From contig CAMZIX010000081.1 in the NCBI GenBank assembly GCA_947307375.1, forward strand, positions 1 through 5,697: a stretch of 5,697 nt of DNA, written 5' to 3'. Below the pieces are notes generated by a model. It made no database searches, was not told where the DNA came from, and was given only the letters and a program-made list of their open reading frames with translations. Source of the DNA: an uncultured Clostridia bacterium (lineage in GTDB: Bacteria > Bacillota_A > Clostridia > Oscillospirales > Oscillospiraceae). Made by a program: the position numbers and the translations under genes. Shown one piece after another: positions 1 to 3,858 of this stretch; position 1 is the first letter of the stretch, and each line of letters starts with the position of its first letter.

Positions 1-87
1 CCTGTGATCCCCTCTCGACCGATCGGGTCTCGCCAGGCCAGCGTTGTCTTCGGCAAACCGTAGCGCCTCGCCGTACAAATCATGAGT

Positions 88-117
88 ATTATAGTAGTCC
101 CCCGCCGTTTATGTCAA
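88..117 (-). promoter_or_regulatory. Consensus sigma-70/sigma-A promoter firing leftward out of the window
   Basis: Read on the minus strand, a perfect TTGACA (112-117) is followed by an 18-base spacer and a perfect TATAAT (88-93). Both hexamers match the housekeeping sigma consensus exactly, so transcription should start near position 81 and run off the left edge. Promoters this good usually serve stable RNA genes or highly expressed genes. I recognise no rRNA, tRNA, tmRNA or SRP RNA in the roughly 80 transcribed bases available. A minus-strand ATG at 83-81 lies almost at the predicted start and opens a frame that reaches the edge, but it has no ribosome binding site, so it is not called as a gene. 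Confidence 0.75.
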
Positions 118-227
118 GACGAGCGGCTGATCCCTCGCTGAATTTAGGCAGCTTGCATAAAATTGCTTCAAAAACTTTGTGCTATATTTCGTTCGCCCGC
201 GGGCCCGCTCCGACGCCCGGCCTCGGC

Positions 228-256
228 TTGACATCCCCCTGCGGATATGATATTTT
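228..256 (+). promoter_or_regulatory. Promoter upstream of the tRNA-Ser region
   Basis: TTGACA (228-233) matches the -35 consensus perfectly. A 17-base spacer leads to TATTTT (251-256), which is preceded by TG one base away, giving an extended -10. Predicted initiation is near 263, only a few bases before the tRNA-Ser-like block that starts at 269. That spacing is typical of a tRNA promoter. It is the best visible promoter for the intact tRNA-Ser at 444, which would then carry a 5' leader of about 180 bases to be trimmed by RNase P. Confidence 0.55.
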
Positions 257-268
257 TGAACGGCGATC

Positions 269-414
269 GGAGGCTTGCCAAAGCGGGGACGTTTGCGAGC
301 GCCGCCTGCGGCGGATGCAGCGAGCAAAAAGGAGTGGCAGCGGTCGAAATCCTGCGAGCGAACAGCGAGCGAAGGATTTCGGGCACCGCAACAGGACATA
401 ACGGGACGGTCTTG
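269..414 (+). pseudogene. Split remnant of a tRNA-Ser gene (5' half only)
   Basis: Bases 269-286 match the first 18 bases of the intact tRNA-Ser (444-461) at 15 of 18 positions. Bases 397-414 match the next block of the same tRNA (463-480, D-loop to the anticodon) at 17 of 18. The two blocks are in the correct order but separated by 110 bases (287-396), whereas in the intact tRNA only one base separates them. After 414 the match stops in the anticodon, and no variable arm, T arm or acceptor 3' strand follows. The remnant begins just behind a promoter start site, as a real tRNA would. I infer a decayed tandem copy of tRNA-Ser with an insertion; it cannot fold as a tRNA. Confidence 0.6.
302..389. 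repeat. Hairpin-rich element inside the tRNA remnant
   Basis: Two palindromes are visible. A compact one pairs CCGCC (302-306) with GGCGG (310-314). A larger one pairs GCGGT plus CGAAATCCT (340-353) with AGGATTTCG and ACCGC (373-381 and 385-389), with a three-base bulge and a loop rich in GCGAGC repeats. The nine-base inner stem is perfect. This architecture resembles extragenic palindromic (REP/MITE-like) elements. I cannot assign it to a named family without genome-wide copies. Confidence 0.5.
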
Positions 415-419
415 TGAGC

Positions 420-549
420 AAATTACCTAAGGCGTTTTCATATGGAGGGTTACCGAAGCGGTCATAACGGGGCGGTCTTGAAAACCGTTAGGGCGAAAGC
501 CCACGCGGGTTCGAATCCTGCACCCTCCGCCAAAAAAGGTAGGTAATTT
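420..549. repeat. 10-bp inverted repeat embracing tRNA-Ser
   Basis: AAATTACCTA at 420-429 is the exact reverse complement of TAGGTAATTT at 540-549. The arms lie 14 bases before and 7 bases after the mature tRNA (444-532). In a precursor transcript they could pair into a stem closing off the tRNA. The right arm also belongs to the terminator-like hairpin at 534-570, so the two foldings would compete. Confidence 0.4.
444..532 (+). tRNA. tRNA-Ser(UGA)
   Basis: This is a complete class II tRNA. The acceptor stem pairs GGAGGGT (444-450) with ACCCTCC (522-528), followed by discriminator G529 and an encoded CCA (530-532). The anticodon stem 472-476/484-488 closes a seven-base loop, CTTGAAA, whose anticodon TGA is at 479-481. 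The long variable arm contains GGGC-GAAA-GCCC, diagnostic of serine/leucine tRNAs, and the T stem (505-509/517-521) closes the TTCGAAT loop. The UGA anticodon reads UCA and, by wobble, other UCN serine codons. The gene is followed almost at once by a hairpin, so it is probably a single-gene unit, likely served by the promoter at 228-256. Confidence 0.97.
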
Positions 550-570
550 TGATAGAATTATCTACCTTTT
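534..570 (+). terminator. Terminator-like hairpin immediately after tRNA-Ser
   Basis: Bases 534-548 pair with 556-570 over 15 base pairs, with one G-U pair and a seven-base loop. The stem starts two bases after the CCA. It is AT-rich with A's on the left arm and T's on the right, so the T-run is part of the stem, as in many bidirectional terminators. Confidence 0.6.
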
Positions 571-581
571 ACTTTTGCCTG

Positions 582-626
582 AAAATGTTCTGAGAACGTC
601 GAAATCCGGCTGTTTCAGAACATTTT
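582..626 (+). terminator. Perfect 12-bp inverted repeat with T-rich tail, possible second terminator
   Basis: AAAATGTTCTGA (582-593) is exactly complementary to 615-626, with a 21-base loop between. A T-rich tail continues to about 630. The loop is long for an efficient terminator. A processing site or a mobile-element end are alternatives. Confidence 0.4.
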
Positions 627-646
627 TATTATAAATTCCGAAAAGC

Positions 647-685
647 AACGTCGCCACGGAATCCTTTCCGCAGCGGCGTTTTATT
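647..685 (+). terminator. GC-rich intrinsic terminator
   Basis: AACGTCGC (647-654) pairs with GCGGCGTT (673-680), with one G-U pair. An inner GGAA/TTCC pairing extends the stem after an internal loop. A T-rich tail (679-685) follows. This is the third hairpin in a row after tRNA-Ser and the most GC-rich of the three. Confidence 0.55.
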
Positions 686-826
686 GTTATGTAAACTTGC
701 TGTTCTTCCCCTCCATGCTAAATCGTTCCCACAGAGAGGTATTGTTCAATTTGAGGGGTATCGTTCTCACAGAGGGTAATCGTTCAATTTGAGGTTTTCG
801 TTGTTTTTCTGCCGTCTGTTTGGTAA
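686..826. other. Non-coding stretch between the tRNA hairpins and the zinc-ribbon unit
   Basis: Together with the hairpins before it, this makes nearly 400 bases without a proven gene. The only clear structure is the pair of direct repeats at 724-794 and a weak promoter candidate at 801-829. Frames crossing it on either strand lack a ribosome binding site and recognisable protein character. Confidence 0.5.
724..794. repeat. Two imperfect 33-bp direct repeats (GTTCAATTTGAGG type)
   Basis: Copies at 724-756 and 762-794 repeat with a 38-base period. Each starts CGTTC-CACAGAG and ends with the identical GTTCAATTTGAGG. Tandem repeats of this length just outside genes resemble subterminal transposase-binding sites of some insertion sequences, such as the IS21 family. 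No transposase gene lies here, so that origin is only an inference. Confidence 0.6.
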
Positions 827-829
827 ACT
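801..829 (+). promoter_or_regulatory. Weak promoter candidate for the zinc-ribbon/ASCH genes
   Basis: TTGTTT (801-806), a 17-base spacer and TAAACT (824-829) with a TG one base before it form an extended -10 promoter of modest quality, four of six matches in each hexamer. Its start would be near 836, about 95 bases before the zinc-ribbon start codon and upstream of the small frame that overlaps it. Confidence 0.3.
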
Positions 830-871
830 AATCGTGCCACACAAAACTGTATAGTGTCGTTCCTTATCAGC

Positions 872-934
872 ATGGGTTTTTACCTCGGTAAGAGCCTGCA
901 TGATCTGATAGAGAAAATGGGTGAACACGAATGA
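872..934 (+). pseudogene. Small frame or C-terminal gene remnant overlapping the zinc-ribbon start
   Basis: A short frame beginning at ATG 872 ends GEKHE-like (read as K-M-G-E-H-E) at TGA 932-934, giving 20 residues. It can be extended back only to the stop at 824-826. Its stop overlaps the start codon of the zinc-ribbon gene in an ATGA arrangement, the hallmark of translational coupling. No clear ribosome binding site precedes ATG 872. I read it as either a tiny coupling ORF or the surviving tail of an upstream gene truncated when this segment was assembled. Its sequence is not recognisable. Confidence 0.3.
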
Positions 935-1128
935 AAGCGGCTCACTGGACTCAGCGCACACATCTGTTTCGATCTGATGAGTATATTTGCTCCGCGTGTA
1001 AGGCATCATGCGATAAGCCCTACAAGGTTTGCCCATCCTGCGGAGCGCCAATGAAGAAAGCAAAGTATGATCCATCATGGGTGGACGAGGCCGAGGGCCT
1101 CTCTGCTCTGCTGGATGACGATTGGTAA
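931..1128 (+). CDS. Small zinc-ribbon protein
   Basis: This 65-residue soluble protein has two cysteine pairs spaced as a zinc ribbon: C20-x-x-C23 (CSAC) and C34-x-x-C37 (CPSCG). These should bind one zinc ion. The N-terminus (H-W-x-x-R-T-H-L-F) and the tail (Y-D-P-S-W-V-D-E followed by an acidic end) are as I remember from short unnamed proteins of Firmicutes prophages and integrative elements, but I know no assigned function. Such ribbons usually mediate nucleic-acid or protein contacts. The ribosome binding site is weak (GGGTGA, six bases before ATG), and the start overlaps the stop of the preceding small frame, so translation may depend on coupling. The ASCH gene follows 42 bases downstream with no terminator between, so they may share a transcript. 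The gene is real with good confidence; the role is unknown. Confidence 0.75.
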   Translation: MKAAHWTQRTHLFRSDEYICSACKASCDKPYKVCPSCGAPMKKAKYDPSWVDEAEGLSALLDDDW

Positions 1129-1170
1129 GCATACAGATAAATCGGTATTTGTAGGGGAGAACTGAAAGAT

Positions 1171-1593
1171 ATGACGTCGGAAGAATTATGGAATAGATCA
1201 GGTCTTACCGGGACCTATTATGCATGGTCTTTCGGAGAAGCTCCGGACGAACTGGCTGATTTAGTCCTGCAGGGAATCAAAACAGCAACCTGCTCTGCAT
1301 ATGACTTGTATCTGATCGATCATGAGCCACTACCGCAAACAGGGGATTATAGTGTTATCTTAAACGCTAACGATGAAGCTGTGTGTATTATTAAAACAGT
1401 TAAGGTCTATGTAATAGATTTTAACCAGGTTTCAGAAGAGCATGCTTTTAAAGAAGGAGAGGGCGACCGATCTCTGGAATACTGGCGAAAGGTTCATATA
1501 AGTTTTCTGACGAATGAGCTTGCATCTAAGAATAAGACTTTTGATGAGAATACAAAAGTGGTTTGCGAAGAGTTTGAAGTAGTGTACAAATAA
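1171..1593 (+). CDS. ASCH-domain protein (YhfF-like)
   Basis: This 140-residue cytosolic protein has the ASCH fold, a beta-barrel related to PUA domains and linked to RNA binding or modified-nucleoside hydrolysis. The hallmark GIKTATCS segment lies at residues 35-42, with K37 and T40 matching the conserved lysine/threonine of the family. The acidic signature H-A-x-x-E-G-E-G-D at 91-99 and a W-R-K-V-H segment at 105-109 are typical of the YhfF subgroup. E. coli YqfB of the wider superfamily is an N4-acetylcytidine amidohydrolase using equivalent Lys, Thr and Glu residues. Whether this protein shares that activity cannot be told from sequence alone. Length is normal for the family. The start is supported by AGGGGAG (1153-1159), 11 bases upstream. 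It is visibly more AT-rich than the oxidoreductase genes to the right, consistent with accessory origin. Confidence 0.88.
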   Translation: MTSEELWNRSGLTGTYYAWSFGEAPDELADLVLQGIKTATCSAYDLYLIDHEPLPQTGDYSVILNANDEAVCIIKTVKVYVIDFNQVSEEHAFKEGEGDRSLEYWRKVHISFLTNELASKNKTFDENTKVVCEEFEVVYK

Positions 1594-1608
1594 ATTCCAG
1601 TTTGTCGG

Positions 1609-1697
1609 TGCACCCCTATCATTTAAAATGCACCCCCTTTGCCGTTTGCACCCCCCTAAATAGAAATGCACCCCCCTTGAACAGGCGGTGCACCCCC
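1609..1697. repeat. Five-copy TGCACCCC iterated array
   Basis: TGCACCCC followed by up to two further C's occurs at 1609, 1629, 1647, 1667 and 1689, with steps of 20, 18, 20 and 22 bases, close to two helical turns. The sequences between copies are unrelated and AT-rich. The array starts 15 bases after the ASCH stop codon and ends about 40 bases before a terminator. Regular same-face spacing suggests a protein-binding array, for example a transposase-binding end of an insertion sequence or a replication/regulatory iteron. A frame that translates this array has no ribosome binding site and is not coding. Confidence 0.75.
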
Positions 1698-1732
1698 TTA
1701 ACTATTATTCTATCAAAACGGAGTACCTTTTT

Positions 1733-1789
1733 CATCAAAGAAACCTCTTTTGTCTGCCAAAAGGACAAGGGAGGTTTCTTTGTTGTTTT
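1733..1789 (+). terminator. Strong intrinsic terminator before the GNAT gene
   Basis: Bases 1737-1754 pair with 1764-1781 over 18 base pairs including two G-U pairs, with a short loop, and the tail is T-rich (TTTGTTGTTTT). It probably ends transcription from the zinc-ribbon/ASCH unit. Its left arm (from 1733) is nearly identical to that of the terminator after the GNAT gene at 2395-2438. Confidence 0.8.
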
Positions 1790-1811
1790 AACGAGATGAG
1801 CATGATATATT
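1783..1811 (+). promoter_or_regulatory. Promoter of the GNAT acetyltransferase gene
   Basis: TTGTTT (1783-1788), a 17-base spacer and TATATT (1806-1811) with an upstream TG (1803-1804) make an extended -10 promoter. The -35 overlaps the tail of the preceding terminator. Initiation is expected near 1818, leaving a leader of about 27 bases before ATG 1845. Confidence 0.6.
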
Positions 1812-1844
1812 ATTTCTATACGCTTCGGATGGGAGGAATGACGA

Positions 1845-2330
1845 ATGGTACATTTGGAAGAATTAAACAAGTATAATGTATGGGACGTTATCGAACTAAC
1901 TGTAAAAAAAGAGCAGGAAAGCTTTATCGCAGGCAATGAATGGAGTCTCGTCCATGCCTATGTGGGAAACAAAACCGAAGGCGCGGTATACCCTTTTGGA
2001 ATTTTCGATGATGATAAAGCTGTTGGATTCTTAATGATCGCTTATGACTATGGCGAAGTATGCAATGATCCTGACGCGCCGGAAATATCCCAAAAGAATT
2101 ATTTCCTTTGGCGATTGATGATAGATGAAGAAGAGCAAGGAAAAGGTTACGGGAAGAAAGCAGTAAAGCTTGCCTTGGAGTTTGTTAAGACATTCCCGCA
2201 CGGCAAAGCGGATTACTGCTGGCTTTGCTATGACAAAAACAACGAAGTCGCAAGGAAGCTATATCTTTCCATGGGATTTCAGGAGATTGGTGAACAGGAT
2301 GATGATATCAACGCGGTAATTAAACTATAG
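1845..2330 (+). CDS. GNAT acetyltransferase, BltD/PaiA-type (polyamine or small amine)
   Basis: This 161-residue cytosolic enzyme is of the GNAT fold and should transfer acetyl from acetyl-CoA to an amine. Motif A is clear: Y-F-L-W-R-L-M-I-D (86-94) is the beta-4 strand, and Q-G-K-G-Y-G (98-103) is the pyrophosphate-binding loop. Motif B is near the C-terminus, with N-N-E-V-A-R-K-L-Y followed by MGF. The FLWRLMID plus QGKGYG combination and the overall length resemble Bacillus BltD spermine/spermidine acetyltransferase and related diamine acetyltransferases, so polyamines are the best guess. Substrate cannot be fixed from sequence. The start follows GGGAGG (1831-1836) by eight bases. The gene has its own promoter and lies between two near-identical terminator hairpins, so it looks like a self-contained cassette. 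It is AT-rich relative to the right half of the window. Confidence 0.92.
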   Translation: MVHLEELNKYNVWDVIELTVKKEQESFIAGNEWSLVHAYVGNKTEGAVYPFGIFDDDKAVGFLMIAYDYGEVCNDPDAPEISQKNYFLWRLMIDEEEQGKGYGKKAVKLALEFVKTFPHGKADYCWLCYDKNNEVARKLYLSMGFQEIGEQDDDINAVIKL

Positions 2331-2341
2331 AAAATACGCTG

Positions 2342-2392
2342 GTGTACTTTTAGGCGTACTTAGCTTGAAAAGTGTAGTTTTACGCGCTCTTA
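2342..2392. repeat. Two imperfect 21-bp direct repeats after the GNAT gene
   Basis: Copies at 2342-2362 and 2372-2392 match at 17 of 21 positions with a 30-base period; both begin GTGTA-TTTTA and end CTTA. They lie between the GNAT stop codon and its terminator, in the same relative position as the TGCACCCC array after the ASCH gene, but share no sequence with it. Confidence 0.5.
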
Positions 2393-2394
2393 CA

Positions 2395-2445
2395 CATCAA
2401 TGAAACCTCTTTTGTCTACTACGGACAAGAGAGGTTTCTTGCATT
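2395..2445 (+). terminator. Intrinsic terminator after the GNAT gene
   Basis: Bases 2402-2416 pair with 2424-2438 over 15 base pairs with one G-U pair and a seven-base loop. The T-run after the stem is short, so termination may be partial. The hairpin and its left flank (from 2397) match the terminator at 1733-1781 closely; over 21 to 23 bases of the left arm there is a single difference. Confidence 0.7.
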
Positions 2446-2472
2446 GAAGCACGCAAAAGGATATGGTATAAT
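2444..2472 (+). promoter_or_regulatory. Promoter of the phosphotransferase gene
   Basis: TTGAAG (2444-2449), a 17-base spacer and a perfect TATAAT (2467-2472) with TG one base upstream form a strong extended -10 promoter. Transcription should start near 2479, about 29 bases before the start codon. Confidence 0.8.
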
Positions 2473-2507
2473 CAGCTCAATCATACAAGCAGCGCGAGGA
2501 AAAAGGT

Positions 2508-3512
2508 ATGGAGCATGAGATCGAAAACATTCTGTCCCTGTTTTTTGACGATACGCCGGTCGCCTCTCACCTGATCGATACGAGCCGGGATGACGCTGAT
2601 TTCCGGGCGACCTTTATCGTCGAAACGGCCTCGGGCGGCAAGCTTGTTCTGAAGCTTGCCGATAACGACTTCACCTTCCCCGAGAAGATCTCCGTCTGGC
2701 AGAGAACCGTGGAGGAGTATCGGAAGCTCGGCTACTACTGTCCGAGGATCTTCCCGAGCAAATCGGGCGATTTCCCCCTCGTGGATTACGGGGGACACAG
2801 ATGCGCGGCGTACGCCGAAGAATACGCGCCCTTCCATCCTGTCGAAGACAGGTTTTCGGAGGACTTCGGCCAGAACGAAGCGCTGTATAACAGGTATATG
2901 CAGGACATTTGGCGGATGACGGCAAGAATCGCAGCTCAGTATTTTGATTATACGGAGTATCCCTCGGCCTACTGCCTGTTTGAAACCTTCTGCCCCAGCG
3001 ACAAGACGGACGAGGTGCTGGAGAACGCTTTGTCATGGAAGGAATGTGCGGATGCGCTTCCTGACGTATTCAAAGAACAGGTCGAGAGGATCTGGCGCTT
3101 GTGGACGGACAACAGGGCTGCGCTGGAACCGGAATATAAAAAGCTCCCGACCTCCGTTTTCCAGGCCGATCTCAATGCGTCGAATATTCTGTTGGATGAT
3201 GAGGGCAGATTCGTCGGCGTGTATGATTTCAACCTCTGCGGCAGGGACGTTTTCCTCAACTACCTGATGCGGGAAAGCAGCGGCGTTTCCGGGATCTGTG
3301 AAGCATTGAAGATCGCTTCCGAATATTATCGGTTTTCGGATATCGAAAAGGATACGGCGCTGACGCTGTATCGCTGCCTGAAGCCGCTGTGGTACACGAG
3401 AGTGGAGGACCTGAAAAAGGCGGGAAACGACCCGGACGCGATTCAGGCCTGTCTGAACGAGGCAGAACACGCGCTGACTGCTCCCATAGACTTTGCGAAG
3501 TATATGGGGTGA
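2508..3512 (+). CDS. APH-like phosphotransferase (aminoglycoside phosphotransferase/choline kinase fold)
   Basis: This 334-residue cytosolic protein has the small-molecule kinase fold. The N-lobe has a V-L-K-L strand with the likely ATP-binding K49 and a candidate partner glutamate at 69 or 70. The catalytic loop in the C-lobe reads Q219-A-D221-L-N-A-S-N226, followed by Y-D240-F-N and D247. D221, N226 and D240 match the catalytic base and metal ligands of the family, but the usual H-G-D is Q-A-D. Length fits the family. The natural substrate could be a sugar, amino alcohol or antibiotic, and no resistance phenotype should be assumed. ATG 2508 follows GAGGA (2496-2500) by seven bases. The gene is monocistronic, with its own promoter and a strong terminator after it, and is richer in GC than the genes to its left. 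Confidence 0.88.
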   Translation: MEHEIENILSLFFDDTPVASHLIDTSRDDADFRATFIVETASGGKLVLKLADNDFTFPEKISVWQRTVEEYRKLGYYCPRIFPSKSGDFPLVDYGGHRCAAYAEEYAPFHPVEDRFSEDFGQNEALYNRYMQDIWRMTARIAAQYFDYTEYPSAYCLFETFCPSDKTDEVLENALSWKECADALPDVFKEQVERIWRLWTDNRAALEPEYKKLPTSVFQADLNASNILLDDEGRFVGVYDFNLCGRDVFLNYLMRESSGVSGICEALKIASEYYRFSDIEKDTALTLYRCLKPLWYTRVEDLKKAGNDPDAIQACLNEAEHALTAPIDFAKYMG

Positions 3513-3587
3513 GAGATCTGTCCGATTCTTCCTTCCCGAAAAATCAGCATTTCAGCGCCGGGAACAGGCAAATCAGCCACAGGGATG

Positions 3588-3626
3588 GCACCATAAGTAT
3601 GAATTTCATGCTTATGGTGCTTTTTT
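3588..3626 (+). terminator. Strong intrinsic terminator after the phosphotransferase gene
   Basis: GCACCATAAG (3588-3597) is the perfect complement of 3611-3620. A further G-U pair and three A-T/G-C pairs extend the stem inward. TTTTTT (3621-3626) follows directly. This is a textbook Rho-independent terminator and separates the phosphotransferase from the oxidoreductase operon. Confidence 0.93.
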
Positions 3627-3704
3627 CCTGTTATCCTCCTCTGCCGCCGTTTTTTCCTCTGCCGGCATTTTGCTGCTCCTGCATCAGAAATGTATATTTT
3701 TTTA

Positions 3705-3733
3705 TTTTCTTGCCGGGCCGTATGTGTTATAAT
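3705..3733 (+). promoter_or_regulatory. Extended -10 promoter of the flavoprotein operon
   Basis: A perfect TATAAT (3728-3733) is preceded by TG one base upstream. The -35 region at 17-base spacing (TTTTCT, 3705-3710) is poor, so activity would rest on the extended -10 or on an activator. Initiation near 3740 leaves a leader of about 120 bases. A small dyad, GATCG/CGATC (3742-3746 and 3758-3762), lies at the start of the transcript but is too short to call an operator. Confidence 0.65.
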
Positions 3734-3858
3734 TCAATCAAGATCGATCAATTATTCCGATCGCTGTCAAAATCTCTTCAGGAGGCAAAAAAATCAACAT
3801 AACGTCAGGTAAGCAGCCAGGAACCGGAATCATCAAACAAACAAGGAGGAATGTACCT

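Larger units (their letters stand above)
118..443. other. Gene-free stretch before tRNA-Ser with promoter, tRNA remnant and hairpins
   Basis: No frame here has a ribosome binding site or resembles a known protein. The open frames on both strands are arginine/serine-rich, as expected from GC-rich palindromic DNA read by chance. The stretch holds a rightward promoter, two blocks matching the 5' half of the tRNA-Ser downstream, and hairpin-rich sequence between those blocks. A further possible extended -10 element (TGC then TATATT, 183-188) has no well-placed -35 and is not called. Confidence 0.6.
3513..3858. other. 346-base intergenic region with terminator and promoter
   Basis: Between the phosphotransferase stop and the oxidoreductase start there is one strong terminator and one extended -10 promoter. 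A ten-base TCCTCTGCCG motif occurs twice (3637 and 3655) without evident function. The leader after the promoter contains an orphan AGGAGG (about 3781-3786) with no start codon at a usable distance, plus the true ribosome binding site at 3844-3849. No structured riboswitch or small gene is recognisable. Confidence 0.6.

Noticed and set aside
1..83. Short open frames at the left edge on both strands
   Set aside because: Each is under 30 codons within the window and lacks a ribosome binding site, so nothing separates them from chance. The minus-strand ATG at 83-81 could be leaderless but cannot be supported.
109..421. Several 70-96 codon frames on both strands before the tRNA
   Set aside because: They overlap one another, are Arg/Ser/Ala-rich, lack ribosome binding sites and coincide with palindromic repeats and the tRNA remnant.
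767..1132. Minus-strand frame of 121 codons over the zinc-ribbon gene
   Set aside because: It covers the direct repeats and the antisense of a convincing zinc-ribbon protein, and shows no motif or ribosome binding site.
1609..1697. CRISPR array
   Set aside because: The repeated unit is only 8-10 bases with 9-13 base gaps, far shorter than CRISPR repeats and spacers, and no cas gene is present.
1602..1799. Frame of 65 codons through the TGCACCCC array
   Set aside because: It starts at TTG without a ribosome binding site, its cysteine/proline repeats come from the DNA repeat, and it runs through a terminator.
3742..3762. GATCG/CGATC dyad as an operator near the flavoprotein promoter
   Set aside because: The arms are only five bases and no known regulator site matches, so chance is likely.
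3493..3802. Small frames in the intergenic region after the phosphotransferase
   Set aside because: They cross the strong terminator and have no usable ribosome binding site.
3779..3815. AGGAGG at about 3781-3786 as the start of a leader peptide
   Set aside because: No ATG, GTG or TTG lies at a usable distance downstream; only ATC and ATA codons are present.
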